From UBA1715 sp045599365 (GTDB lineage Bacteria > Bacteroidota > Bacteroidia > Bacteroidales > UBA1715): a DNA stretch of 53,611 nt. The stretch is taken from NCBI GenBank assembly GCA_045599365.1, contig JAZRVS010000184.1, forward strand, positions 1 through 53,611, read 5' to 3'. Positions 17,349 to 25,573 of the stretch are shown one piece after another (the stretch's first letter is position 1; every line of letters begins with the position of its first letter). Made by a program: the position numbers and the translations under genes. The notes under the pieces are model-generated. The model did no database searches. It saw only the letters and a list, made by a program, of their open reading frames with translations, and had not been told where the DNA came from.

Positions 17349-17951
17349 ATGTTAGAATCATTCCATACACCAAATTGCATTGAAGCTGGTTGTGATGAAG
17401 CAGGAAGAGGCTGCCTTGCAGGTCCAGTATATGCAGCTGCCGTTATTTTTCCTGCTGATTATCACAATGCAGATTTAAATGATTCAAAACAATTAAGCGA
17501 CAAAAAAAGAAAAATTTTACGAGAACAAATTGTACAAGATGCCATTGCATGGGCAGTGGGAATTGTTGATAATCACAAAATTGACAAAATAAATATTCTA
17601 AATTCGTCAATTCTTGCAATGCACCAAGCATTAGACAAACTTTCTACAAAGCCTGACCACATCATTGTTGACGGAAATAAATTTAAACCTTACAAACAAA
17701 TCCCATTTCATTGCATAGTAAAAGGCGACGGGAAATATCTTTCAATTGCAGCAGCCTCCATATTAGCGAAAACATTTCGAGATGACTATATGGACGAACT
17801 ACACCAAAAATATCCTATGTACGATTGGATTTCTAATAAAGGATATCCAACAATGAAACACAAATTAGCAATTGAAAAATATGGATTTACCGATTTTCAT
17901 AGACTTACATTTAACGCAAAAATCTCTCAACAATTAACTATTCATTTCTGA
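17349..17951 (+). CDS. rnhB: Ribonuclease HII
   Basis: Removes RNA from RNA-DNA hybrids in the cytoplasm, including single ribonucleotides in DNA. The 200-residue product has the family start GCDEAGRGCLAGPV with the first catalytic Asp-Glu. It also has NDSKQLSDKKR, IIVDGNKFKPY carrying the next Asp, and AAASILAKTFRDD. It lies 51 bp after nadA and may be read with it. Confidence 0.95.
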   Translation: MLESFHTPNCIEAGCDEAGRGCLAGPVYAAAVIFPADYHNADLNDSKQLSDKKRKILREQIVQDAIAWAVGIVDNHKIDKINILNSSILAMHQALDKLSTKPDHIIVDGNKFKPYKQIPFHCIVKGDGKYLSIAAASILAKTFRDDYMDELHQKYPMYDWISNKGYPTMKHKLAIEKYGFTDFHRLTFNAKISQQLTIHF

Positions 17952-18204
17952 AAATCGCCCTTTTATCTCCCTTTGCAAGCATTTTTCAAGACTTTTTTTT
18001 ATTGATTTTTAATAAAAATAACTAAAAGTCGGTGTAAAATAACGCTTGGAAGTCATTAAGAATGAATTAAATGGCAAAAAGTTTCAAATTTTATGCATCA
18101 TTTCTTGCAATGAAAATGTTTTTATTTCACTTTTGCAACGCGTTAAAGAAAACTCACAAGGAAAGACATAACATATAAATTTAATTAACAACGAACAAAA
18201 CAAT
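17952..18204. other. Non-coding AT-rich spacer
   Basis: No credible ORF. CACTTTTG at 18128-18135 is one base from the -7 consensus and could serve the following small gene. I see no strong terminator for rnhB. Confidence 0.4.
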
Positions 18205-18495
18205 ATGAGTAATAATCTCGATTTAGAAAAAAGAATAGAAATTCTTGAAGCGTATAATAAAGCATTTGAAAAAGACAGTATTTTAAATTATAAAAAGAAA
18301 AAACGAGCGAGAGCAAATTGGTTATCATTAGAAGATTTAATTGATTATCTTCCTTCAAAAAAAGCCAAGTCAACTATATATGGATGGTGTAGCAAAGGAT
18401 ATATTCCACACCATAAATGCGGTAAAAATGTAATGTTCTTGCAACAAGAAATTGACTCTTGGTTATTAAAGACCAATAAGAAGCAAAAAGAATAA
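18205..18495 (+). CDS. Small helix-turn-helix (excisionase/MerR-like) protein
   Basis: A 96-residue basic protein. The middle reads WLSLEDLIDYLPSKKAKSTIYGWCSKGYIPHHK, then GKNVMFLQQEIDSWL. This is the pattern of the winged helix-turn-helix family found in excisionases and small DNA-binding proteins of mobile elements (HTH_17 type). An N-terminal charged helix (about 1-35) precedes it. No integrase or other mobile-element gene is adjacent, so it may be a chromosomal orphan. The function is inferred from the fold pattern only. Confidence 0.7.
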   Translation: MSNNLDLEKRIEILEAYNKAFEKDSILNYKKKKRARANWLSLEDLIDYLPSKKAKSTIYGWCSKGYIPHHKCGKNVMFLQQEIDSWLLKTNKKQKE

Positions 18496-18596
18496 CCTTT
18501 TCTGTAGAACACACAAAAAAAGAGATTTTTAGTAAAAACTCAAAAGCACCACATTGCTTATGCTAAAAACGGCATAGGTTTGTATCTTTCATGCCT

Positions 18597-18622
18597 GGTC
18601 AAGAATGGAAACATTCTTGACC
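18597..18622. other. Perfect 11-bp hairpin with GAAA tetraloop
   Basis: GGTCAAGAATG (18597-18607), GAAA, CATTCTTGACC (18612-18622). It lies between convergent genes and may terminate or stabilise transcripts from both sides, though neither strand has a strong T-run after it. TATCTTTC at 18582-18589 just before it resembles a -7 element. Confidence 0.55.
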
Positions 18623-18656
18623 TTTAGCACTTTATAAACGATATGCTATTATGCCT

Positions 18657-19433
18657 TCACGCGGCATACGCGGCTTGCATCTCGTTGTTGTACATATAAC
18701 GGAGTTTTTCTATTCCGTTCTTTTCTATTTGACGTACTCGTTCTCGAGTTAAATCCATTTCATTCCCTATTGTTTCCAACGTAACTTTATCTTCGTCATC
18801 AAATACCAAATAGCCAAAATGGCGTTTAATAATGTATGACTCTCTATCGTCTAACTTATCTATCAAATATTGAAGAAAACCGTTTTCATCTTCTTTTGCA
18901 AGATTGCTAAATGGATTATCATTATTTTGATTTTCTATCAAATCAAGTAAGCAACCTGTACCTTCTCCATCTCCAAAATGTTTATCAATAGAACTTTCTG
19001 ATGCAAAAAGATTCTCTCCATTTTCATTTTTCCCAACTTTAAACTTAAAACCCTGAAACAATCGAAGAATACATTTTCGGCTATACCACGCTGCATACGT
19101 AATAAATTTATTCCCTCTATGAGGCATAAATTTTTTTGCAGCCTTACACAAGCCTTCAAGTGATGCTGACACAACATCATCATACGAAATACCGCCATGC
19201 ATTTTTTTCACCACGTCAGCATATTTTTTCGCCAACTGTTGTGCAAAACGCGTATTCGCCATTATTAATGTTTTTTCTATTTCCCTATCAACCAACACAT
19301 CCCCTTTCCGCATATTGCGACACAATTCACTTTCTTGCTCTGCAGTTAATATGTCATATTTTCCACATTCATACTGTAACATATCCATTGATGTTTTGAA
19401 ACTCTTGTTTGATTTTTTAATGTTTTTTATCAT
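18657..19433 (-). CDS. RpoD-related alternative RNA polymerase sigma factor
   Basis: A 258-residue sigma-70 family protein. Region 1.2/2 starts ILTAEQESELCRNMRKGD. Region 2.2-2.4 reads SYDDVVSASLEGLCKAAKKFMPHRGNKF, then ITYAAWYSRKCILRLFQ. Region 4 carries TLETIGNEMDLTRERVRQIEKNG, the classical -35-binding helix-turn-helix. Compared with the housekeeping Bacteroidota factor (about 286 residues), region 2 is divergent and region 3 is replaced by a short acidic linker (about 145-185). It should direct polymerase to a special promoter set. No anti-sigma gene is adjacent. An unusually long structured leader precedes it. Confidence 0.88.
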   Translation of the reverse strand: MIKNIKKSNKSFKTSMDMLQYECGKYDILTAEQESELCRNMRKGDVLVDREIEKTLIMANTRFAQQLAKKYADVVKKMHGGISYDDVVSASLEGLCKAAKKFMPHRGNKFITYAAWYSRKCILRLFQGFKFKVGKNENGENLFASESSIDKHFGDGEGTGCLLDLIENQNNDNPFSNLAKEDENGFLQYLIDKLDDRESYIIKRHFGYLVFDDEDKVTLETIGNEMDLTRERVRQIEKNGIEKLRYMYNNEMQAAYAA

Positions 19434-19724
19434 GCTTGTTAGATTTAGGGGTGAGTAATTCAGTTAACTACGTTAATAAATTTGATTTGATTGTTTTGAA
19501 ATAGAAGTTTCCTTCCTTTCCGCATCTCTTTACCACCGTGGCTTTTCTGCTCGGTTGGTGATTATAAAATCTCTTAATGCACGAAGATTCTCTGCGCTTA
19601 CTTAAATCGCCAGTTTACAGAGAATAACTGGGGACACTCCCGCTCTTTCTCATTGTGAGAAATGCGGACAATACTTGCTTGTTTTTTTGTTTGCGACTCT
19701 TTCATAACCATACTTTTTTTAACA
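19434..19724 (-). ncRNA. Structured leader or independent RNA upstream of the sigma factor gene
   Basis: The minus-strand transcript from the promoter at 19731 has several strong stems. TCCGCAT (19519-19525 on plus) pairs with ATGCGGA (19662-19668), extended by CTC/GAG. ATTCTCTG (19587-19594) pairs with CAGAGAAT (19618-19625). CCAGTT (19610-19615) and AACTGG (19626-19631) form a competing stem that excludes the second. This looks like a regulatory leader or a stable RNA with a closing stem, somewhat like 6S RNA in shape. Identity not established. Confidence 0.5.
19598..19711 (-). CDS. Possible 37-residue leader peptide
   Basis: The minus strand reads an ATG at 19709-19711 and a second ATG two codons on (19703-19705), then a TAA at 19598-19600. 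The peptide begins MVMKESQTKKQASIVRISHN and ends LFSVNWRFK, basic overall. It starts about 13 bases after the predicted transcription start and its end overlaps the competing stems. Translation could therefore decide which stem forms. It may also be chance within a structured RNA. Confidence 0.3.
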   Translation of the reverse strand: MVMKESQTKKQASIVRISHNEKERECPQLFSVNWRFK

Positions 19725-19730
19725 GGGTTG

Positions 19731-19761
19731 CAAAAGTAATACTTCAATTTTCATTTGTCAA
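19731..19761 (-). promoter_or_regulatory. Promoter for the sigma-factor leader
   Basis: The minus strand carries TTGAC (19757-19761 on plus), a 20-base spacer and TACTTTTG (19731-19738), a perfect TAnnTTTG. It lies about 300 bases before the sigma ATG. Confidence 0.6.
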
Positions 19762-19779
19762 TAGTTTTTCAAATATTTT

Positions 19780-20012
19780 TGTGTAAAAATTACACATTAC
19801 TATAATTTGTTGATTATCAATGAATAAAAAATCAAAAATGTCAATGAACGCCACCCTTTCAAGAAAGGGTGATTGAAGTTTACCACGAAAAAAAAATTTG
19901 TCAAGAAAAAAATAAAAAAGTTTTTAGGTGTCAGGTTTCAGTTTGATTTTCTTAATGAGAAATTGATTACACAAAGAAATTCGCTTGACAACTGATAACT
20001 GGCAACTGACAA
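19780..20012. other. Intergenic stretch with two hairpins and GTCAGTT-type tracts
   Basis: TGTGTAA (19780-19786) pairs with TTACACA (19790-19796). CACCCTTTC (19852-19860) pairs with GAAAGGGTG (19863-19871). Tracts of the GTCAG/AACTGAC type lie at 19928-19942 and 19985-20012. No ORF was seen. Confidence 0.5.
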
Positions 20013-20093
20013 CTTTCTAACTCCTAAAAAAAGGCACGATAATTGCAACTCAATAAAAATGTTGAAATAGAATCAACGTATTTTTAATTTATC

Positions 20094-20101
20094 TATCTTT
20101 G
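20094..20101 (+). promoter_or_regulatory. -7 element for the DUF1573 gene
   Basis: TATCTTTG matches TAnnTTTG and lies 23 bases before the ATG. AAAGG at 20117-20121 is a plausible ribosome-binding site. Confidence 0.55.
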
Positions 20102-20124
20102 CTAACGTTAAAAAATTAAAGGTT

Positions 20125-20541
20125 ATGAAAAAATTATCGGTATTTTTTAGTATGATTTTCTGCTTCGCAATGTGCAGTTTTGCTCAAGAAGAAGCACCAA
20201 AGAGTGATTCAGGTGTCGTTTTTGACAAATTAGTAAACGACTACGGAACAATTGAAAAAGGTTCTGATGGGAAATGTGTTTTTACATTCACAAACACAAC
20301 AGACTCTCCACTAATTTTGACAAATGTTCAAGCTTCTTGTGGTTGTACAGTTCCAAGTTGGCCTCGTGAAGCTATTAATCCAGGAGAATCAAACGTAATC
20401 AACGTAAAATACAACACTAACAATATTGGTCATTTTACAAAACGTATTTCTGTTTTCACAAATAAGCAAGATACTCCTATTGTTCTTACAATCACTGGTA
20501 AAGTTGTTGATTCAACACCAATTGAAGTTCCACAAGAATAG
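20125..20541 (+). CDS. Secreted DUF1573 (Ig-like) protein
   Basis: A 138-residue periplasmic or surface protein. A signal peptide (MKKLSVFFSMIFCFAMCSFAQ) is followed by one DUF1573 domain, recognisable from FDKLVNDYGTIEKGSDGKCVFTF-type opening residues, the motif ASCGCTVPSWP and IGHFTKRISVFTN. Such beta-sandwich domains are common in exported Bacteroidota proteins; no specific function is known. A strong terminator follows. Confidence 0.9.
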   Translation: MKKLSVFFSMIFCFAMCSFAQEEAPKSDSGVVFDKLVNDYGTIEKGSDGKCVFTFTNTTDSPLILTNVQASCGCTVPSWPREAINPGESNVINVKYNTNNIGHFTKRISVFTNKQDTPIVLTITGKVVDSTPIEVPQE

Positions 20542-20565
20542 TTTTTTTTTATTTGAAAATTTTGA

Positions 20566-20595
20566 AGAGACGGTGCGTGCATCGTCTCTTTTTTG
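20566..20595 (+). terminator. Rho-independent terminator after the DUF1573 gene
   Basis: A 10-bp stem, AGAGACGGTG and CATCGTCTCT with loop CGTG (20566-20589), is followed by TTTTTT. It lies only 15 bp before the pepP-like start, so that gene probably has separate expression or depends on readthrough. Confidence 0.7.
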
Positions 20596-20609
20596 TAGAT
20601 GGTATTCGT

Positions 20610-21878
20610 ATGCGTTATCAAGAAATTCCACAATCTCTCTTTGTAAAAAACCAACAAAAGGTTTTAGAAAAATTGCCAGAATTTAGTTCTGCGGTCATCT
20701 TTTCAAATCCGCAAATGCCTAAAAATGGTGATGAATATTATACCTACCGACAAAGTTCAGATTTATTTTATTTGACAGGGATTTGTCAGGAAAAATCCAT
20801 TCTCATTCTTACAAACTGCAATGGAACAAATCAAAAAATACTCTTCATTCTTGAACAAAAACCAGAGTTAGAGCAATGGGAAGGGCAAAAGTTGAGTAAC
20901 GAAGAAGCAACAAAAATTTCAGGAATAACAGAAATTCATTTCACTGAAGAATTTGAAGAAATTTGGAATGAACTCGCACAAAAAAGTTACCATCTCTTTT
21001 ACTCGCAAAATCGAAATCCACGACTCAAAACAGAGTTGAATCTTCCAGACGAAATTTTTGCAACACATTTATCTGAAAAATGGAAAGATAAAGACATTCT
21101 TTGTCTTGACAAAATAATGACGACATGTCGCATCATAAAAGAACCCGAAGAAATAGCACTCATTCAAAGAGCAGCTAACATAACTAAAGAGTCTTTTTTT
21201 GAAATTCTTTCCGTTGCAAAACCGAATATGTATGAGTTTGAGTTAGAAGCAATTATGACAAATTGTTTCTTGCGCAATGGAGCAAATGGACATGCATTTG
21301 ATCCAATAATTTCGAATGGAAAAAACACGTGTTACCTCCATTATATAAAAAATGACCAAAAATTAGTTTATGGGAACTGTGTTCAACTTGATTTTGGTTC
21401 TGAATATGCAAACTATGCAAGCGACTGCTCTCGCGTATTCCCTGTAAATGGGAAATTTTCCAAAAGACAAAAAGAATATTATAACGCGGTTTTACGAGTA
21501 TTTAAAGAAGTTCGTCAAATAATACGACCAGGAATAACCATTTTAGATTATCAAAAAACAACTTGCCAACTCATACAAGATGAATTACTTAGACTCGGTT
21601 TATTACAAGAATCTGATTTAAAAAATAAAAATCCGTATTTCAAATATTTTATGCATGGCATTTCTCATTTTATTGGTCTTGACACGCACGACGTAGGAGA
21701 AAAAACTGACGTACTACAACCAGGAATGGTAGTAAGTTGTGAACCAGGAATTTACGCATTTGAAGAAGAAATTGGAATGCGGTTGGAGAACACCATTTTG
21801 GTAACAGATTTTGGTTGTCAAGATTTAATGAATGAAATACCTATTGAGTTAGAAGAAATTGAAAATTTAATGAAATAA
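20610..21878 (+). CDS. pepP: Xaa-Pro aminopeptidase (M24B, PepP-like)
   Basis: Removes N-terminal residues next to proline, a cytoplasmic dinuclear metallopeptidase. The product has 422 residues from the ATG at 20610, which starts MRYQEIPQSLF; the longer frame runs through the upstream terminator. The N-terminal domain contains YYTYRQSSDLFYLTG. The pita-bread domain carries the metal ligands in QLDFGSEYANYASDCSRVFP, HGISHFIGLDTHD, SCEPGIY and IGMRLENT. Seen motifs fit the family well; the gene symbol follows the most common member. Confidence 0.9.
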   Translation: MRYQEIPQSLFVKNQQKVLEKLPEFSSAVIFSNPQMPKNGDEYYTYRQSSDLFYLTGICQEKSILILTNCNGTNQKILFILEQKPELEQWEGQKLSNEEATKISGITEIHFTEEFEEIWNELAQKSYHLFYSQNRNPRLKTELNLPDEIFATHLSEKWKDKDILCLDKIMTTCRIIKEPEEIALIQRAANITKESFFEILSVAKPNMYEFELEAIMTNCFLRNGANGHAFDPIISNGKNTCYLHYIKNDQKLVYGNCVQLDFGSEYANYASDCSRVFPVNGKFSKRQKEYYNAVLRVFKEVRQIIRPGITILDYQKTTCQLIQDELLRLGLLQESDLKNKNPYFKYFMHGISHFIGLDTHDVGEKTDVLQPGMVVSCEPGIYAFEEEIGMRLENTILVTDFGCQDLMNEIPIELEEIENLMK

Positions 21879-21883
21879 ATTTT

Positions 21884-21891
21884 TATTTTTG
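21884..21891 (+). promoter_or_regulatory. -7 element for glnS
   Basis: TATTTTTG matches TAnnTTTG and lies 18 bases before the ATG at 21910. Confidence 0.5.
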
Positions 21892-21909
21892 CGTCAAATA
21901 CATTTTCGT

Positions 21910-23595
21910 ATGGCAGACAATACAAATTTAGAAGAAGAAAAGAAATCTCTTAACTTCTTAGAAGAAATCATTGAGAATGATTTAGCAAGTGGCAAACATA
22001 AATCAATTTTAACACGTTTCCCGCCGGAGCCAAATGGTTATTTGCATATTGGTCACGCAAAATCTATTTGCTTGAACTTTGGCTTGGCAAAAAAATATGG
22101 AGGAAAAACAAACCTTCGTTTTGACGATACAAATCCTGTAAAAGAAGATACGGAATATGTTGATTCTATTATGGAAGATGTTCGTTGGTTAGGATTTGAG
22201 TGGGCAAGTGTTCACTATGCTTCCGATTATTTTGATCAATTGTATGATTGGGCAGTAGAATTAATTAAAAAAGGTTTGGCATACGTTGACGACCAATCTT
22301 TGGAAGAAATCAGAAAAAATCGTGGAACGGTTCAAACTCCTGGAACGCCAAGTCCTTGGAGAGATAGAAGCGTAGAAGAAAATTTGGATTTGTTCGAAAG
22401 AATGAAAGCGGGCGAATTCCCAGATGGCTCAAAAGTTCTTCGTGCAAAGATTGATATGGCTCACCAAAATATGCAATTCCGCGATCCGATTATGTATCGT
22501 ATTTTGCATGCTCATCACCATAGAACTGGCGACAAATGGAATATTTATCCTATGTATGACTTTGCACATGGCGAGAGCGATTCTATAGAAAACATTACAC
22601 ACTCAATTTGTACGTTGGAATTCGATATTCACCGTCCGTTGTACGATTGGTTTATTCAACAATTAGGAATTTTCCCATCACACCAATACGAATTTGCTCG
22701 TTTGAACATCAACTACACAGTGATGAGCAAACGTAAGCTTTTGCAATTGGTAAAAGAAAATTACGTAAGTGGTTGGGACGATCCACGAATGCCGACAATC
22801 TGTGGTTTCCGTCGTCGTGGTTACACGCCAGAAGCAATTAGAAATTTCTGTGAAAAAATTGGTGTCGCAAAACGCGACAATGTGATAGATTATTCTGTAT
22901 TGGAATTCTGTCTTCGTGAGCACTTGAATAAAGTCGCTCCTCGTATGATGGCTGTTCTTCATCCGGTGAAAGTGGTTATCACCAACTATCCAGAAGGACA
23001 AACAGAGTATTTGACAGCTGTAAATAACCCAGAAGACGAAACTGCTGGAACGCGCGAAATACCATTCTCTCGCGAGATTTACATTGAGCAAGATGACTTT
23101 ATGGAAAATCCACCAAAGAAATATTTCCGTCTTGCTCCAGGACAAGAAGTTCGTTTGCGTTACGCATATTTCGTTACTTGTCAAGAAGTTATAAAAGACG
23201 CTGCGGGTAATATAACAGAAATTCATTGTACATACGATCCTGCTTCGAAAGGTGGCAATTCACCTGACGGACGTAAAGTGAAAGGTACAATTCACTGGGT
23301 TTCGGCAGAACACGCAATTGATGCAGAAGTTCGTTTATTCGACAGATTGTTTGCCGTTGAAGCTCCAGAAGAAGTAGAAGAAGGCAAGACATTCCTTGAC
23401 AATTTGAATCCAAATTCATTGCAAGTTCTTCAAAACTGTAAACTTGAACCATATTTGGCAAACAGCAAAGTTCTTGACAAAATGCAGTTTGAACGTCTTG
23501 GCTATTTCTGCGTAGATAAAGATTCTACACCAGAACATTTGGTATTCAACCGTGCCTGCACGTTGAAAGACAGCTGGGCAAAGATTAACGGATAA
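21910..23595 (+). CDS. glnS: Glutaminyl-tRNA synthetase
   Basis: Charges tRNA-Gln with glutamine. The start MADNTNLEEE at 21910 gives 561 residues, the normal size. The class I signature is PPEPNGYLHIGHAKS near residue 40. The second signature is the VMSKRKL loop near residue 270, and DDTNP and FDIHRPLYDWF are typical of GlnS. The C-terminal beta-barrel anticodon domain is complete. The last 29 coding bases are duplicated at 25858. Confidence 0.95.
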   Translation: MADNTNLEEEKKSLNFLEEIIENDLASGKHKSILTRFPPEPNGYLHIGHAKSICLNFGLAKKYGGKTNLRFDDTNPVKEDTEYVDSIMEDVRWLGFEWASVHYASDYFDQLYDWAVELIKKGLAYVDDQSLEEIRKNRGTVQTPGTPSPWRDRSVEENLDLFERMKAGEFPDGSKVLRAKIDMAHQNMQFRDPIMYRILHAHHHRTGDKWNIYPMYDFAHGESDSIENITHSICTLEFDIHRPLYDWFIQQLGIFPSHQYEFARLNINYTVMSKRKLLQLVKENYVSGWDDPRMPTICGFRRRGYTPEAIRNFCEKIGVAKRDNVIDYSVLEFCLREHLNKVAPRMMAVLHPVKVVITNYPEGQTEYLTAVNNPEDETAGTREIPFSREIYIEQDDFMENPPKKYFRLAPGQEVRLRYAYFVTCQEVIKDAAGNITEIHCTYDPASKGGNSPDGRKVKGTIHWVSAEHAIDAEVRLFDRLFAVEAPEEVEEGKTFLDNLNPNSLQVLQNCKLEPYLANSKVLDKMQFERLGYFCVDKDSTPEHLVFNRACTLKDSWAKING

Positions 23596-23615
23596 GAATT
23601 TACATATCAGTAAAC

Positions 23616-23655
23616 AAAACCCGATGCTGTTTTTCAGCATCGGGTTTTATTTTTT
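23616..23655 (+). terminator. Rho-independent terminator after glnS
   Basis: A 14-bp stem, AAAACCCGATGCTG (23616-23629) and CAGCATCGGGTTTT (23635-23648), with a five-T loop and a T-rich tail. Near-symmetrical, so it could act on both strands. Confidence 0.85.
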
Positions 23656-23676
23656 GCTTAGTTTCGTTGTTTTTAT

Positions 23677-23718
23677 CTATTCAAGTAAAAACCATCAGAA
23701 AAAATTATCTTGAATGAA
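23677..23718 (-). pseudogene. Remnant of an ATPase gene (last 14 codons)
   Basis: Read on the minus strand it gives FIQDNFF-stop-WFLLE-stop, against FIQDNFFRLFLLE-stop at the end of the intact ATPase at 25970. A TGA replaces the arginine codon. The sequence then jumps, within about 15 bp, to a copy of the intact gene's 5' flank at 23733, so the gene body has been deleted. Confidence 0.8.
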
Positions 23719-23732
23719 GAATATATATAATC

Positions 23733-23805
23733 ATTTATTTTGCATTATACAATTTGCATAATGTGATTTACATAATAAAAGATTTGGACGTTCTTTGCAG
23801 ATATG
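23733..23805. repeat. Copy of the ATPase 5' flank, part 1
   Basis: Matches 27119-27189 upstream of the intact ATPase: ATTTATTTTGCATTAT, then TTTACATAATAAAA, ATTTGGAC and a final ATATG, with scattered differences. Confidence 0.75.
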
Positions 23806-23855
23806 AGACAAAGTAGAATGTATTTCTTTACAATAACACTTTTACAATCATTAAT

Positions 23856-25121
23856 TTATTTGTTATTTACCACCCAAGTTGTGCAATTGAGGAGACCGCC
23901 TTCCTGTGCTACTTCGTTGTAATTTATTGTTTCAATAACTTTGTCTGGAAAGGCATTTTTAATAATATCAATAGCCAGCTTGTCTTCATCTCTTCCGAAT
24001 ACAGGAATAACTATTAAATTATTGACTTCCAAATAATTCACATATATTCCAATTGCACTTTCAGGATGTTTGCTGTCGTCGTGTTTAAAGAATGGTACAT
24101 CAATGTATTTCAAACCATATTGTGTAACTACCTTTTGCATTCCATCACGCCAATACTTGTATTCAGCTGTTAGATTGTTTCCAAGAATGGTATTCCTGTC
24201 CACGAATCTCACCATTCCATCTGCATGTCCTGTGTAATCGTTATTTTGTGCAGGAATTATAATTATCTCACACTCCAACAATTTCGATAATTCACTAATA
24301 AGAACATCTTTTTCATAATCAGGATTTTCAGAAAAAATTCTATCCGATAATATCGCCCGTCCATCACAAATAAGGACATTCCCTCCATCTATATTTATAT
24401 CCGAAAAATAGGCTTCAATATTGTTAAGTTTGCAAACTTCCCGCACATCGGAACGCGAATCTTCCCATTCTTTTTTGCCTTTCAAGTAGCTTGGGTTGTA
24501 TGTAAACTGAATGAACTTGCCCGATTCCGTTTGAATTGGCATATAGTCACGACACCAAATATCCTTCGTTCCTTTCAGCAGACGATATTCCACATCGTGT
24601 TTCCTAAGTATGGAAGTCAACCGATTGAAGCAATCTGGGAAACGCTCTTGAAGTAGTTCCGACAAATACACAACATCCTTGACCTTTGTCAATGCTGAAA
24701 TAGATTCAACTTTCTCAACAGCATCGGCAGTTAGCTCTTCTCTTTTCTGTTGTGAATTTTTCATTTCCCAATATTTCTTTCTGATTGACGGATAATCGCC
24801 ATTCATAAACATTTTACACAGATCCTTGGAGGGTTCCCAATCATTTTGCAGGCATAAATCCATAAAGACCGCCTCCTTACTTCTGTCGTTTAATACAAAG
24901 TTTTGAATGTACCCATTTTTGATTCTTCTTCCTAACGGCAATAATCGCTTGTTTATTTTCCTAAGAATTTTTTGGTGTTCTTTTTTCGTCAGATTTTTAT
25001 CAACGAGTTCGTTCATCAACTCTGTCAGTGGTTGTTTTTTCAACCATTTATAAATTGATATACCTGCTCCTACAATAGCGATAACACCACTGATAATTCC
25101 GATTATAGATTCTATATTCAT
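23856..25121 (-). CDS. Membrane-anchored agmatine/peptidyl-arginine deiminase-like protein
   Basis: 421 residues. One N-terminal membrane segment (about 5-25) is followed by a helical region of about 120 residues that I do not recognise, then a guanidine-group-modifying deiminase domain (about 150-421). Conserved positions are WCRDYMP (189-195), NIDGGN (243-248), GHADG (298-302) and a C-terminal cysteine at 413 (GGLLNCTTW). Agmatine deiminases normally have EGGN and a histidine before the cysteine; here these are DGGN and NC. The fold and likely nucleophile are conserved, but the substrate is uncertain. It is the second gene of a two-gene unit in an inserted 2-kb module. A signalling or defence role is possible but only inferred. 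Confidence 0.78.
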   Translation of the reverse strand: MNIESIIGIISGVIAIVGAGISIYKWLKKQPLTELMNELVDKNLTKKEHQKILRKINKRLLPLGRRIKNGYIQNFVLNDRSKEAVFMDLCLQNDWEPSKDLCKMFMNGDYPSIRKKYWEMKNSQQKREELTADAVEKVESISALTKVKDVVYLSELLQERFPDCFNRLTSILRKHDVEYRLLKGTKDIWCRDYMPIQTESGKFIQFTYNPSYLKGKKEWEDSRSDVREVCKLNNIEAYFSDINIDGGNVLICDGRAILSDRIFSENPDYEKDVLISELSKLLECEIIIIPAQNNDYTGHADGMVRFVDRNTILGNNLTAEYKYWRDGMQKVVTQYGLKYIDVPFFKHDDSKHPESAIGIYVNYLEVNNLIVIPVFGRDEDKLAIDIIKNAFPDKVIETINYNEVAQEGGLLNCTTWVVNNK

Positions 25122-25143
25122 AAGTTACAATATTTAAATATGA

Positions 25144-25515
25144 TTATTCCTTTTTGAAAGTTCCTGAAATCCAGCCTTCTCCTTCCAGAGTATGACTATC
25201 TATAATTTCCATTGATAAAGTTCCCAATTTTCCACCAACAGCTATATAAACATAATTCCCGTCAATTTTATATTCCCCACTCATTGGAAAACCAAAATAG
25301 TCAAAACGACAATTCCTTTTATCAAAATAGATTGTGTCAACCAATCCCTTTTGAAAAATATTCCAAACAGTGCCACGATCATTTTCTCTTACCTTTGTAT
25401 AACACCCTGTAATGCTTGGTTTTGTTGTGCAGGAAAATAGCAAAATCCCGATTGTACCTATTATTACGTTTCTCAACGTAATAATAAACTCATTTCTAAT
25501 CTCGTTTGCTTTCAT
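25144..25515 (-). CDS. Small putative lipoprotein of unknown function
   Basis: 123 residues. A hydrophobic segment, NVIIGTIGILLFSC, ends in a lipobox-like LFSC at about residues 26-29. The mature part (about 95 residues) begins TTKPSITGCYTKV and is predicted beta-rich, with short polar loops (GEYKIDGNYVYIAVGGKLG). It resembles small lipocalin-like or META-like outer-membrane lipoproteins in pattern, without a clear signature. It lies 22 bp before the deiminase gene and is probably co-transcribed. The structured RNA with terminator lies 59 bp upstream of its start. Confidence 0.7.
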   Translation of the reverse strand: MKANEIRNEFIITLRNVIIGTIGILLFSCTTKPSITGCYTKVRENDRGTVWNIFQKGLVDTIYFDKRNCRFDYFGFPMSGEYKIDGNYVYIAVGGKLGTLSMEIIDSHTLEGEGWISGTFKKE

Positions 25516-25573
25516 TAATCCATACCCTTAATCCGTGTCGAGCACAACTTTTAATATACCGTAACCTACCGAC

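Larger units (their letters stand above)
23567..23719. repeat. Direct repeat DR, copy 1 (glnS 3' end, terminator, ATPase remnant)
   Basis: It starts in the last codons of glnS and continues through the terminator into the end of an ATPase coding frame. Copy 2 is 25858-26012. They differ at a few positions and in the terminator loop. Confidence 0.9.

Noticed and set aside
18205..18495. Evidence for a prophage or integrative element
   Set aside because: The small HTH protein is excisionase-like, but no integrase, structural or mobilisation gene and no att-like repeats were seen around it.
19434..19724. Firm call as 6S RNA
   Set aside because: The closing stem and open centre are suggestive, but I could not match a Bacteroidales 6S consensus, and the region also fits a leader of the sigma gene.
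22678..23226. 182-residue minus-strand ORF inside glnS
   Set aside because: Shadow of glnS with no family features.
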